A model generated the notes under the pieces. The model searched no databases. It was not told where the DNA came from and worked only from the letters and a program-made list of their open reading frames with translations. Positions 34,687 through 46,852 of a stretch of DNA of 64,000 nucleotides are shown here, one piece after another. Location: NCBI RefSeq assembly GCF_950295315.1, contig NW_026647182.1, positions 62,001 to 126,000 of the forward strand. The letters are read 5' to 3'. Each line of letters opens with the position of its first letter. Position 1 is the stretch's first letter. The translations under genes were made by a program, and so were the position numbers. The stretch is from Erinaceus europaeus (Eukaryota > Chordata > Mammalia > Eulipotyphla > Erinaceidae).

Positions 34687-36540
34687 CAACAGAATCATGT
34701 GGCACAGGTGATTTTGTGCAAAACAGTTGGCACATTCTGATTTACAGCTCAATATGACACCATTATAGCTCTCCTTGGCCATTGGCCACTTTTCTTCTGT
34801 TCAGATGTGAAGACACTGAAGAGGGAGAGGTTTTTCCCTGTGGCTTGCACTGGGAACGAGCAGCTGCCCTGTGTGTATTGCCAGACTAGGAAACTTGTGA
34901 GCCTGTCCATGTGGAGTGTCTCCTGGATGAGTTCCTACTCGAGCCTTTTTTCCTCAGTCCTTTTGGAGCTGCATATAGCTAATGATTTGGAGATTTTACT
35001 TCTTTGGACAATTCTTTTCCTGATGCACAGTTTCCCTCCAGGTTTTAGCAATCAATTGTTTGAATGTCATATCGAATCCATTGTAGAAAATGACTACATC
35101 AGTATCTCACTCTCTCTATATATATGTAACATGTAGAGGTATGAAAATATATTTTAGCTAGAGACATGCAGAGCTCTGGATTAGTGTAGTAATGCGGAAA
35201 CCCCTAGCCCTTCTGAGCCACAGTCATGAGATACATCTCGCAGAGCCATTTGTATACCTCTTATCACTCTACAAATATCTCTCAGCACAAACTACATCTG
35301 CCAAATCATCTATTCCCTCTTGCTCTTTTTGTCCACTGAATCCTATCCCAAAACTGTAAATGAAAGAACGAATAGACATAGTGCAGTTTTCTGCACACAG
35401 AACAGGCTGAGGCTGGACAAGGCAGATGCAATACGTCAGCCTGCATCTTGGCTGGTGCATCACTAAGACTACTTCTAATTTGGAGAGGCAAGGGCAGTTT
35501 TGGAGAGTGGGGTGCAGGCCAAGTGTTGCTTCTCAGAGTGGCTAAGATCTAGATGTTCTAAGTGTTACTTTCCTCACAAACATAAAATAGCAATGCCACT
35601 TGTAAGAAGTATGCATGGGCATGGAGGGTTTTTCTTCAGAGCTCTGGCACTTATCAACACAGCGCCAGAATTTAAGTCCTTTTCTGTTTCTGTCATTCTT
35701 TCTCTCTGACTGTCTCTATGTGCCTTCTTCACTGGGCCCTTACTGGAAGTCAGTGAATGCATTGTGCACTCAGTCTTCCTGCTGTTGAAATTTTCCTTTC
35801 TTTTCCCTTTGGATTATTCAGTGTCCTGCATATGGCATAGTACATTGGGGAACTTAGGAGACAGCGTTCCTGCTGCAGGTAACAGGCATATGTCCATCTC
35901 CAGCTGCAGCTGTCCAGGCCCTCTGTGCTTGACTCCCATTCTCCAGGGCCCTGAGGCTGACACTCAGCCTAAATGAAGCCCTCCTCAATTTCCTGCACCA
36001 CATCCTTGTCCTTATTCCATGAGAGCCCAGGTCAAAGAAGTGTAACTCTACCACCCTGGCACACACATTGTGCTTTCCCTCTATTGGGCCGAATGTAAAG
36101 GATCTGTGGTACTGATGGCCACACCAGTGTCCAGATTTTCCATGCAAAACGGAAGCTTCCAGGGTTCAGAAAGAGGGTGTCTTGATGGCTGTGAAATGTC
36201 TTTTCCAAGTGCCTCCTGGGTTTCAAATCCTTTTGAAACCTGAAGTTCATTCTTGTATCTAGGGAATATTCTCACCTCTGGCCAGAATGCCCTCCCAAAT
36301 AGGAGCACAGCTATCCTGGGGTCAGGTGGTTTCCCAGCCTGCTAGCTTCTGGAGGGATTTCTGAGTATGTCCTCAGGCTCCAAGTGGTAACAGGTGTTTC
36401 CACTGGAAACACTGGTCAGGGTCCTGCCCCTGAATTTTGACGGGTGCCCCAGCTTTCCCCATTGGCAGTGTTTGCATGATAGTGAGGCATGAGATTGAAT
36501 CTGGAACTCAGGAGAGCGAGACATGAGAGTCCCTTTGCAT
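34687..36540 (+). repeat. C body copy 1
   Basis: From the ACAACAGAATCATG region to ATGAGAGTCCC. It contains a pyrimidine-AG site before ATGTGAAGACACTGAAG (34805), a short TA tract (35117-35125), and conserved non-repetitive sequence through CGAATGTAAAGGATCTGTGG. It lacks the ~350-bp portion with the 166-nt exon-like segment: sequence near 36400 jumps from GTGTTTCCA to CTGGAAACACTGG. The frame after 34805 is broken by a 1-nt loss. Confidence 0.8.
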
Positions 36541-36724
36541 ATGCATTCTTGCTTAGCCAGAATCTGGGCCTGCTGCCTTCCCTAACCAGCTAGGTTCTCT
36601 GTACATAAGTTGCAGGTGAGGCTGGCTACCTTGCCACCCATGCTCTGAGACTACCATAGGTGAGTTCTGAGCACACACAGACACAAACTGACAGACAGAC
36701 AGACACACACACATACAAACATTA
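36541..36724 (+). repeat. G linker with CA/CAGA repeat, copy 1
   Basis: ATTCTTGCTTAGCCAGAATC, then AGGTTCTCTGTACATAAGTT, ending in a CACACAGACAGA repeat. Other copies: 39527-39700, 44441-44630, 46199-46378, 53851-54050, 57101-57280, 59356-59525. It always leads into a D module. Confidence 0.85.
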
Positions 36725-37156
36725 CTGTCAGGTCTTGTAGTACAGCATATTGTGAAGACTGGGGCTCTCTGGGGTCTGTGGGCATGAGAGTTGCTGCCTT
36801 ACAATCTCTGCAAGTCAGGTTTAAACCTGTCATCAATGAACACAGTGTAGGAGGTTTTTGAATTCTGTTCTCTTTCCAAATCATCTATTTCTCTTCTCGC
36901 CTTCTCTGTCTCTAACTCTCACATGCTCTCACACACTCTGTCTTCACTCATTAATATTTTACTTATATACTTATTTTATTGACTGGCCCAGATATCCAAA
37001 TAGAGTTACCAGAGCACTGCTGAGCTCTGGCTTGTTGTGTTGGCGATTTCACCTAGGCTACTTGAGCCTCAGTTTGTAAGTTTCTGAAACAAGCCATATT
37101 CTGTCTCCTCATTTCCATGCCAGTATCACTCAGAGTTTATAATAAAGTGGTTTTTT
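36725..37156 (+). mobile_element. D module, complete (forward plus reverse SINE)
   Basis: The forward tRNA-like SINE part (36725-36955) is followed by a second SINE in reverse orientation. The latter begins ATATTTTACTTATATAC and reads GAGCACTGCTGAGCTCTGGC and GGCTACTTGAGCCTC on the plus strand, the reverse complement pattern of a common hedgehog SINE. It ends with TTTATAATAAAG, which supplies an AATAAA. Other complete copies: 39700-40135, 40613-41040, 46378-46800, 57281-57710. Confidence 0.7.
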
Positions 37157-37552
37157 TGCAAAAAAAATGGTACATTCTGATTTACAGCTCAATATTGACA
37201 CCATCTTAGCTCTCTTTGGCCCTTGGTCACTTTGCTTCTTTTCAGATTTAAAAACACTGAAGAGGGAGAGGTGTTTGCCCTGAGGTTTCCACTGGGAACT
37301 ACCAGCTGCCCTGTGTCTGTTGCCAGACTAGGAATCTTGTGGTGCCTGTCCATGTGGAGAGTCTCCTTGATGAGTTCCATCTCAAGCCTTTTTCGCTCTG
37401 TCCAGTTAGAGCTGCATATAGCTAATGATTTTGAGATTTTACTACTTTAGACAATTCTTTTCCTGATGCACAGTTTCTCTCCAGGATTTAGCAATCAATT
37501 GTCTGAATATCATATCGAATCCATTGTAGAAAATGACTACATCAGTGTCTCT

Positions 37553-37667
<115 letters not shown>

Positions 37668-39062
37668 ACATGTAGAGATCTGAAAAATTTTTTTAGATAG
37701 AGACCTCCACAGCTCAGGATTAGGGTAGTAATGAGGCTACACCTGGCCCTGCTGAGCTGCAGTCATGAGAGACATCTCACAGAGACATACATATACCTCT
37801 TATCACTCTACAAATCTTTCTCAGCACAAACTACCGCTGGCAAAGCATCTACTTCCCTCTTGCTCTTTTTGTCCACCGAGTCCTATCCCAAAACTGTAAA
37901 TCAAAGAAGAAATAGACATAGTGCAGTTCCCTGTACACAGGACAGTCTGAGGCTGGAGCAGGGAGATGCAATATGCCAGCCTGCATCTTGGCTGGAGCAT
38001 CACTAAGACTAGTTCCAAATTGGAGAGGCAAGGGCAGTTTTGGAGAGTGGGCTGCAGGCCAAGTGTTGCTTCTCAGAGTGGGCTAAGACCTAGATGTTCT
38101 AAGTGTAACCTTTACTCACAAACATAAAATAACAATGCCAATTGTAAGAATTATGCATGGGCATGGAGGGATTGTCTTCAGTGCTCTGGCACTGATCAAC
38201 ACAGGGCCATAATTTCAGTCCTTTTCTGTCTCTGTCATCCTGTCTCTCTGACTGTCTCTACGTGCCTTCTTCCTTGGACCCTTCGTGTAAGTCAGTGCAT
38301 GCATCGTGAACTTGGACTTCCTGGTGTTGAAATTTTCCTTTCTTTGCCCTTAGGATTATTCAGTCTCCTGCATATGGCTTAGTACATTGGGGAACTGAGG
38401 AGACAGCGATCCTGCTGCAGGTAACAGGCATATGTCCATCTCCAGCTGAAGCTGTCCAGGCCATTGTGCTTGACCCCCATTCTCCAGGGCCCTGAGGCAG
38501 ACACTCAGCCTAAATGCAGCCCTCCTCAATTTCCTGCACCGCATTCTTGTCATTATTCCATGAGAGTCCAGGTCAAGAGAAGTGTAAATCTACCACCCTG
38601 GCACACACATTGTGCTTTCCCTCTATTGTTCCGAATGTAAAGGATCTGTGGTACTGATTGCCAAACCAGTGTCCAGATTTTCCACACAAAACGGAAGCTT
38701 CCAGGGTTCTGAAAGAGGGTGTTTTGATGGCTGTGAAATGTCTTTTCCAAGTGCCTTATGGGGTTTCAAATCCTTTTGAAAGCTGAAGTTCTTTCTTGTA
38801 TCTAGGGAATATTCTCACCTCTGGCCAGAAGGCCTTCCCAACTAGGAGCACACCTATCCCGGGGTCAGGAGGTCTGACAGTCTGCTAGCTCCTGGAGGGT
38901 TTTCTGAGTATTATGTCCTCAGGTTCCAAGTGGTAACAGGTGTTTCCAATTGCCTTTATTAGCAGCAGCCAGGCACTCAGGTGAGGGGCGGGGCTGTGAT
39001 CTCCACTGGAAACTCCTAATTCAGCCGATGGAGGCATCCATCTTCCTTTTGTCTCTCCATAG

Positions 39063-39228
39063 CAAGGGCCCGGGGAGTTTGTGCTTCCTGCAAACAAAGT
39101 GACTTTGTATGGAACACTCATGCATGCCTACTTCTGGGAATCTCTCTGAGTGTGATGTGTGGACACCAGGACACCATGATCATGGATTGTGAGGCCACAG
39201 GAGCAATTGCTTTAGCCAGACCCAAAGG
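39063..39228 (+). other. 166-nt exon-like segment (C copy 2)
   Basis: Preceded by a pyrimidine tract and CCATAG, followed by GTAGGTGTG (donor-like). The frame starting ARGVCASCKQ is open throughout. Equivalent segments of exactly the same length lie at 56648-56813 (donor kept) and 63831-63996 (donor changed to GG). All three are open in this frame, but several differences change residues, so selection is not evident. I do not recognise the peptide. Confidence 0.35.
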
Positions 39229-39699
39229 GTAGGTGTGAGGGGCTGGGTTCATCCTCTATTGTTTGGTCAAACACAGTTCCCATCTATTTTGAAACACAGC
39301 TCTTTCTGGGTTCTTTCAGGGCTTGTAATCTGCTGCCCTGAGCAGTGGACTGAGAGTCTGGAGGCTGAGTAGGCAGCCAAACGTGACTTCCTACTCAGCC
39401 TCATGCCCCTGAATTCTGAGGGGTGCCCTAGCTTACCCCTTTGGCAGTGTTTGGATGATAGTGAGTCATGAGATTGAATCGGGAACTCAGGAGAGGGAGA
39501 CATGAGAGTCCCTTTGCCTGTTCATTCTTGCTTAGCCAGAATCTGGGCTAGCTGGCTTGCCCTGACCAGCTAGGTTCTCTGTACATAAGTTGCAGGTGAG
39601 GCTGGCTACCTTGCCACCCATGTCTGAGACTACTATAGGTGAGCTCTGAGCACACACAGACACACACAGACAGACAGACAGACAGACACAGACACACAT

Positions 39700-40135
39700 T
39701 ACTGTCAGGTCTGGTAGTACATCATATGGTGAAGGCTGGGGTTGTATGGGGTCTGTGCGCATGAGAGATGCTGCCTTACAATCTCTACAAGCCAGGTTTG
39801 AACATGCCATCAATGAACACAGTGTAGGAGGTTTTTGACTTCTGGTCTTTCAAACTCATCTATTTCTCTTCTCGCCTTCTCTGTCTCTAACTCTCACATG
39901 CTCTCACACACTCTGTCTTCACTGATTGATATTTTACTTATATACTTATTTTACTGACAGGCCCAGATATACAAAGAGAGTTACGAGAGCACTGTTGAGC
40001 TCTGGCTTGTTTCTTTGGTGATATCACGTAGGCTACTGGAGCCACAGCTTTATAAGTCTCTATGACACAAGCGATATTCTGTCTCCTCATTTCCGTGGCA
40101 GTATATCTCAGACATTATAATAAACATATATCCAT
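39700..40135 (+). mobile_element. D module
   Basis: Forward SINE-like part (CTGTCAGGTCTGGTAGTACA onward) plus reverse SINE, ending in ATAATAAACATATATCC. It is followed by the start of an E block that becomes inverted. Confidence 0.68.
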
Positions 40136-40612
40136 ATATATATATAAATATACATATATATCTCATTTATAGAATTGTCGACCTATGTAATTGATCTTTA
40201 TCAGAAATTACCCCTCATGTAATATAGGACTAAATAAATATGCAAATAAATGGGGAAGATATAGGAGGATTTGAAAAAAATGAAAAATAAAAACAAAAAG
40301 AACAAGAAGACCTGATTACAGCAGAAAATGGAAACCATCTGCTGAGAAACAGAGGGCTGCTTCAAAAATTCCGAGACACTTCAGAGTCCAGGGAAATTAA
40401 GATTTCAGGAGAATGAAAAGAAACTCATATGTACTGAAGCTTACACTAGAGAAAGGAGACAAGTTCTGTACTATGATATTTACAATAAGGATGCTGATAG
40501 AAATGCTATTAGAAATGCTACTGGAAGGTTCTATTATTTATAATTGTATTGAATCCTGCTTCAACTAGGTGGAAAATTATTAATGAAAAAGGAAACTATT
40601 ATACATGTGTTT
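40136..40612 (-). repeat. E block, mostly inverted
   Basis: The first ~70 bp (to GATCTTTATCAG) is in normal E orientation. From about 40205 to 40612 the sequence is the reverse complement of the E block (compare 47835-48270). For example, CTGATTACAGCAGAAAATGG is the reverse of the usual TTTCTGCTGTAATCAGGTC, and ACCCCTCATGTAATATAGGA reverses CCTATATTACATGAGGGG. After 40612 a D module resumes in normal orientation. Confidence 0.85.
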
Positions 40613-41390
40613 ACTGTTAGGTTAGGTAGTACATCATATGGTGAAGGCTGGGGTGTTCTGGGGTCTGTGGACATGAGACTGCTGCCTTACAATCTCTACA
40701 ACCCAGGATTGAACCTGTCAATTATGAACACTGTGTGGGAGGATTTGACTTCTGGTCTCTTTCCCACTCTTCTATTTCTCTTCTTGCCTTCTCTGTCTCT
40801 GACTCTCACAGGCTCTCACTCACTCTGCACTCATTAATATTTTACTTATATACTTATTTTACTGACAGGCCCTGGTATACAAGAGAGTCACCAGGGCACT
40901 GCTGAGCTCTGGCTTGGTTTGTTGGCGATTTCACCTAGGTTTCTGGAGCCTCAGCTTTGTAAGTCTCTCTGGCACAAACCATACTCTGTCTCCTCATAGC
41001 CATGCCAGTATCCCTCAGAGTCTATAATAAAGATACACTTAGATATATGTACATACATATATCAGTCATTTTTAGAATTGTTGACCTTTTTATTTGATCT
41101 TAATGCAAAATTACCACATTTATAACAGTCATCTTATTCATAAATAATTGGTCACATAGTTGGAGCTGGATTCACTAGAATTATAAATTATAAACCTTCT
41201 AGGAGCGTTTCCAATAGCCTTTCTATCAGTATCCTCATTGTAATTATCATAGCACAGACTTGGTGAAGGCTGGGGTTGTATGGGGTCTGTGGGCATGAGA
41301 CCTGCTGCCTTACAATCTCTATATGCCAGGTTTGAACCTGTCATCAATGAACACAGTGTAGGAGGTTTTTGAATTCTCATCTCTTTCCAG
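40613..41390 (+). repeat. D module, short E fragment, then D fragment
   Basis: D (40613-41040) begins CTGTTAGGTTAGGTAGTACA. A truncated E (41041-41255) runs to ATAGCACAGACTTGGTG and joins a second partial D (41258-41390), which ends in TCTTTCCAG before M1. About half of E is missing at the join. Confidence 0.75.
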
Positions 41391-41765
41391 CAGAAATGGC
41401 TGGTGGGCTGGCCTTCCAGAGGCTGCCCAATGAGCGTGCTACAGGGCTGTGTGGGTGGTGGTCAACATTGCTGGCCAATCACTGACTAGGGGCCTTGACA
41501 CTCCTGGGCATGTCGTAGCACACTGGCCAATGATATTGCTGGCAGGTGTTCTGGGCATGGCCAAGGCCTCTGGCCTATCAGAGCATGGCTGGTGCCCTGT
41601 CTGCAGGCCTTCTAAAGTAAGCCCGACAATGTGAGCTCAGTGCTGGCCTTAAAAGGCTGGGCATGCTTCCAGGAAGTTCGAAGCAGTGTTCAGCTCAGGG
41701 CCCTGCCTTGCAAAAGCTGTCCAGTGTGCATGTGTATAACTCCGTGTGTGCCTGTGCCTCTGTGG
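41391..41765 (+). promoter_or_regulatory. M1 promoter-like block, copy 2
   Basis: CCAAT in GCTGCCCAATGAGCG (~41427), CTGGCCAATCACTGA (~41472) and CTGGCCAATGATATTG (~41525), plus GGCCTATCAGAGC and the TATA-like GGCCTTAAAAGGCTGG (41645-41660). The first upstream CCAAT and GC box are cut off by the preceding D fragment. Confidence 0.55.
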
Positions 41766-41844
41766 ATGTGTGCGTGTGTGTAACTGTGAGAGTGTGTGTT
41801 TGTGTGTGTTTGTGTGTCTGTGTGAGAGGGAGGGAGAGAGAGAG

Positions 41845-42273
41845 AGAACAACAGAATCACTGTGGCACAGGTGATTTTGTGCAAAACACTTGGCACATTC
41901 TGATTTACAGCTCAATATTGACACCATTGTAGCTCTCCTTGGCCCTTGGTCACTTTCTTATTTTCATATGTAAAGACACTGAAGAGGGAGAGGTTTTTGC
42001 CCTGAGGCTTGCAGTGGGAACTAGCAGCTGCCCTGTGTGTGTTGCCAGACTAGGAAACTTGTGGTGCCTGTCCATGTGGAGAGTCTCCTGGATGAGTTCC
42101 TTCTCGAGCCTTTTTCGATGGGTCCCGTTGGAGCTGCATATAGCTAATGATTTGGAGATTTTACTCCTTTGGACAATTCTTTTCCTGATGCACAGTTTCT
42201 CTCCAGATTTAGCAATCAATTGTCTGAATGTCACATCGCATCCATTGTAGAAAATGTCTACATCAGTGTCTTG

Positions 42274-42308
<35 letters not shown>

Positions 42309-42309
42309 C

Positions 42310-42377
<68 letters not shown>

Positions 42378-42607
42378 CATGTTCAGGTCTGAAAATATAT
42401 TTTGGCTAGAGACATGCACAGCTCTGGATTCGGGTAGTAATGTGGATACACCTGGCCCTTCTGAGCCACAGTCATGAGAGACATCTCACAGAGCCATTCG
42501 TTTACCTCTTGTCACTCTACAAATTTCTCTCAACACAAACTACAGCTGCCAAATCATCTACTTCCCTCTTGATCTTTTTGTCCACCGAGTCCTATCCCAA
42601 AACTGTT
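41845..42607 (+). repeat. C body copy 3, truncated
   Basis: Normal C sequence with the pyrimidine-AG-like site near 41965 and a CT/TA microsatellite (42279-42375). It stops at CCCAAAACTGT, where it is joined to a reverse-SINE fragment (GTGACTGGCCCAGATA). About 1.6 kb of the body is missing. Confidence 0.8.
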
Positions 42608-42780
42608 AGTGACTGGCCCAGATAATAAAGAGAGTTAGCAGAGCACTGCTGAGCTTTGGCTTGTTGTGTTGGCGATTTCACCTAGGCTACTGGAGCCTCA
42701 GTTTTTAATTCTTTCTGACACAAGCCATATTCTGTCTCCTCATTTCCATGCCAGTATCACTCAGAGTTTATGATACAGAT

Positions 42781-42821
<41 letters not shown>

Positions 42822-43372
42822 TATATATTTATACATCTGTCAATTTTTGAATTGTCTACCTATGTACTTGACCTTAATTCAGAATTACCACATTTATAAC
42901 AGCCTAGTTTTTCAGAAATAATTGGCCATATAGTTGGAGCAGGATTCAATACAATTATAAATAATAGAACCTTCCAGTAGCATTTCTAATCGTGTTTCTG
43001 TCAGTATCCTTATTGTAATATCATAGCCCAGAACTTCCCTCCTTTTTCTAATGTAACTTCAATACGTATGTGTTTGTTTTCTTTTTCCGCAAATCTTAAT
43101 TTCCATGGACCCTGAAGTGTTAGGGAATTTTTGAAGCAGCCCTCTGTTTCTCATCACATGGTTTCTATGTTTCGGCTGTAATCAGGTCTTCTTGTGGTTT
43201 TTGTTTTCATTATTTTTATTTTTTCTAGACCATTAAATCATCCCCATTTATTTGCATATTTATTTATTTAGTCAGTACCACATGAGGGTCATTTCTTCTG
43301 CTTGATATATTTTCTCTTATATTTGAAGATAACTCTTGATGTACAATGCATTTCCTGGGGCAAATTCTACAC
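42608..43372 (+). repeat. Reverse-SINE fragment of D, then E block
   Basis: The D 3' half (42608-42770) ends near a TA run (42787-42818). The E block follows: AATTACCACATTTATAACAG, AATAATAGAACCTTCC, GAAGCAGCCCTCTGTTTCTC, CTGTAATCAGGTCTTCTTG, ATTTATTTGCATATTTATTT and CATTTCCTGGGGCAAA. I do not recognise E. It is AT-rich, and I see no reading frame in it that I would call a gene. Confidence 0.75.
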
Positions 43373-43780
43373 AATATGGTGAAGGCTTGGGTTGTCTGGG
43401 GTCTGTGGGCATTAGAGCTGCTGCCTTACAATCTCTACAACCCATGTTTGATCCTGTCATGAATGAACACAGTCTAGGGGGTTTTTGACTTCTGGTCTAT
43501 TTCCAACTCCTCTATTTCTTTTCTCGTCTTCTCTGTCTCTGACTCTCACAGGCTCTCACTCATTCTGTCTGCACTCAGTAATATTTTACTTATATCCTTA
43601 TTTTATTGACAGGCCCAGATATACAAAGAGAGTTGCCAGAGCACTGCTGAGCTCTGGCTTGTTTTGTTGGTGATTTTACCTAGGCTACTGGAGCCTCAGC
43701 TTTGTAAGTCTCTGTGACACAAGCCATATTCTGTCTCCTCATATCCATGGCAGTATCTGATCAGACTTTAAAATAAAGAT
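43373..43780 (+). mobile_element. D module (D' variant)
   Basis: The D' variant reads GGCTTGGGTTGTCTGGGG and GGGCATTAGAGCTGCTGCC, unlike GCTGGGGCTGTCTGGG in D. D' follows E blocks (also at 45151-45545, 47391-47795, 58284-58690), so D and D' are separate lineages carried in the larger unit. Confidence 0.7.
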
Positions 43781-44440
43781 ATACATCCATATACATATAT
43801 AAATAAACATATATATCTGTCATTTTTAGAATTGTCGACCTATGGTCTTCCTTTGGTTTTTATTATTTTTTTTATTTTTTCAAATCCTCTTAGATCATCC
43901 CCACATATTCGCATATTTATTTATATATTTAGTCCGATATCACAAGAGGGGTCATTTCTTCTGCCTGATAGATTTCCACTTATAATTGAGGGAACTTTGG
44001 AAGCACAATACATTTCCTTTTGCAGATACTACACACTACTACAGCTGCTACTGCACTGTTATTGACAGTGACATCCAATGCACAATGGATTAGTATTGCA
44101 TGGCTCTAAAGAAAGTTCCCTATTTAACCTACAATGTTTTTAACCTCACAAATATTTATTCTCTTCTTTCTTGGGGGAGGAATGTTTTACAGTCAACAGT
44201 TACATGTAATAGTGGCTACGGGGGTAATTTTTCCCACATTCCCTGTATTTCTGTACATTTTTGTAACTTTCCTATTGAGGAGAAGGAAACAGTCATAAAT
44301 TGAGAGAGCAGGGCCAAAGCAGGAAGAGAGACAGAGAGACAGCTGCAGCTCTGCTTTGCCACAAGCCCAGCTTTTCCCTAATTGGGTAAGTGGTGACCAG
44401 GGGCTCAAAATGGGGTCTTGGGCTTCCACATAGTTCTCTG
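43781..44440 (+). repeat. Short E-like segment, F block and reverse SINE
   Basis: A short E-like part (43781-44019) is followed by F (44020-44300): ACTACACACTACTACAGCTG, GACATCCAATGCACAATGGA, TTTAACCTCACAAATATTTA. A reverse SINE-II-like piece (44300-44440) follows with GAGAGACAGAGAGACAGCTG and CCCAGCTTTTCCC. Other F copies: 45780-46198, 52585-53005, 58930-59355. Confidence 0.75.
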
Positions 44441-45028
44441 GAATGCTTGCTTAGCCAGAATCTGGGCTAGGTGGCTTTCCCAGACCAGCTAGGTTCTATG
44501 TACATAAGTTGCAGGTAAGACTGACTACCTTGACACCCATGCTCTGAGTCCACTACAGGTGAGCTCTGAGCACACACAGACACACACAGACAGACAGACA
44601 CACACACACACACACACACACATTCATTACTGTCAGGTCTGGTAGTACAGCATATAGTGAAGACTGGTGCTGTCTGGGGTCTGTGGGCATGAGAGTTGGT
44701 GCCTTACAATCTCTAAAAGCCAGCTTTGAACCTGTCATCAATGAACACAGTGTAGGAGGTTTTTGAATTCTGGTCTCTTTCCAACTCATCTATTTCTCTT
44801 CTCGCCTTCTCTAACTCTAACATTCTCGGGCTGGATGGGGGCGTGTCCCTGGGACAATAGGCCAATCAAAGTCGAGCTGATGTGGCTGGTGGGCGGGCCT
44901 TCCAGAGGCTGCCCAATGTGCGTGCTCCAAGGCCATGTTGGAGGTGCTCAAGGCCGCTGGCAAATCACTGACTAGGTGCCCGGACTCTCCTGGGCGTGTC
45001 CAAGCACACAGGCCAGTGAGATTGCTGG
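44441..45028 (+). repeat. G, D fragment and truncated M1 (copy 3)
   Basis: G (44441-44630) and the D forward part (44630-44822) lead to M1 (44823-45028). M1 keeps GGCCAATCAAAGTCG, GGTGGGCGGGCC and GCCCAATGTGCG but stops at GAGATTGCTGGCA, before the TTAAAA box. There it is fused to ATTTATATATTTAGTCAGG of an E block. This copy has upstream boxes but no core promoter. Confidence 0.75.
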
Positions 45029-46198
45029 CATATTTATATATTTAGTCAGGTATCACATGAGGGCCATTTCTTCTGTTGGATATATTTTCTCTTGTAATTG
45101 AAGGGAACTGTTGACGCACAATACATTTCCTGGGGCAAATATTACACACATATGGTGAATGCTTGGGTTGTCTGGGGTCTGTGGACATTAGAGCTGCTGC
45201 CTTACAATCTCTAAACCCAGGTTAGAACCTGTCATGAATGAACACAGTCTAGGGAGTTTTTGACTTCTGGTCTATTTCCAACTCCTCTATTTCTTTTCTC
45301 GCCTTCTCTGTCTCTGACTCTCACAGGCTCTCACTCACTCTGTCTGCACTCAGTAATATTTTACTTATATCCTTATTTTATTGACAGGCCCAGATATACA
45401 AAAAGAGTTGCCAGAGCACTGCTGAGCTCTGGCTTGTTTTGTTGCTGATTTCACGTAGGCTCTTTGAGCCTCAGCTTTGTAAGTCTCTCTGACACAAGCC
45501 ATATTCTGTCTCCTCATATCCATGAAATATCTCTCAGACTTTATAATAAAGATATACATCCATATACATATATACCTGTCATTTTTAGAATTGTCGACCT
45601 ATGATCTTCCTGTGGTTATTATTATTTTCTTATTTTTTCAAATCCTCCTAGACCATCCACATATATTTGCATATTATGTATATATTTAGACCGAAATCAC
45701 ATGAGGGGTCATTTCTTCTGCCTGATAGATTTTCTCTTATAGTTGAAGGGAAGTTTTGACACACAATACATTTACTTTTGCAGATACTACACACTACTAC
45801 AACTACTACTGCACTGTTATTGACAGTGACATCCAATGCACAATGGATTAGTATTGCATGGCTCTAAAGAAAGTTCCCTATTTAACCTACAATTTTTTAA
45901 CCTCACAAATATTTATTCTGTTCTTTCATGGGGGAGGAATGGTATACAGTCAACAGTTATATGTAATAGTTTGCACGGGGGTAATTTTTGCCACTTTCCC
46001 TGTATTTCTGTACATCATTTGTAACTTTCTTATTGAGGAGAAAGAAACAGTCATAAATTGAGAGAGCAGGGCCCAAGCAGGAAGAGAGACAGAGAGATAG
46101 ATGCAGCTCTGATTTGCCAGTAGCAAAGCTTTTCCCTAGCTGGGTAAGTGGTGACCAGGGGCTCAAAATGGGGTCCTGGGCTTCCACATAGTTCTCTG
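45029..46198 (+). repeat. E fragment, D', F block and reverse SINE
   Basis: Truncated E (45029-45150), D' (45151-45545, ending TTTATAATAAAG), a short E-like part (45546-45779), F (45780-46050) and reverse SINE (46050-46198). The order parallels 58200-59355. Confidence 0.75.
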
Positions 46199-46805
46199 GC
46201 ATTCTTGCTTAGCCAGAATCAGGGTAGCTGGCTTGCCCTGACCAGCTAGGTTGTCTGTAAACAAGTTTCAGGTGAGGCTGGCTACCTTGACACCCATGCT
46301 CTGAGACTACTACAGCTGAGCTCTGAGCACACACAGACACACAAACACACATACACACACACACACACACACACATTACTGTTTGGTCTGGTAGTACAGC
46401 ATATGGTGAAGGCTGGGGCTGTCTTGGGTCTGTGGGCATGAGAGCTGCTGCCTTATAATCTCTACAAGCCAGGTTTGAACCTGTCATGAATGAACACAGT
46501 GTAGGAGGTTTTTTAATTCTGGTCTCTTTCCAACTCCTCTATTTCTCTTCTCGCCTTCTCTGTCCCTAACTCTCACATGCTCTCACACACTCTGTCTTCA
46601 ATCATTAATATTTTACTTATATACTTATTTTACTAACAGTCCCAGATATACAAAGAGAGTTACCAGAGCACTGCTGAGCTCTGGCTTGTTGTGTTGGCTA
46701 TTTCACCTAGGCTACAGGATCCTCAGTTTGTAAGTATTTCTGACACAAGCCATATTCTGTCTCCTCATTTCTATGCCAGTATCACTCAGAGTTTTTAATA
46801 AAGAT

Positions 46806-46852
<47 letters not shown>

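Noticed and set aside
34807..35136. 109-codon frame after a pyrimidine-AG site in the C body, with a related frame at 37223, 41939 and 60325
   Set aside because: The related frame is broken by a 1-nt loss in the 34.8-kb copy and a stop in the 54.9-kb copy. Start codons are not ATG in the longest case.
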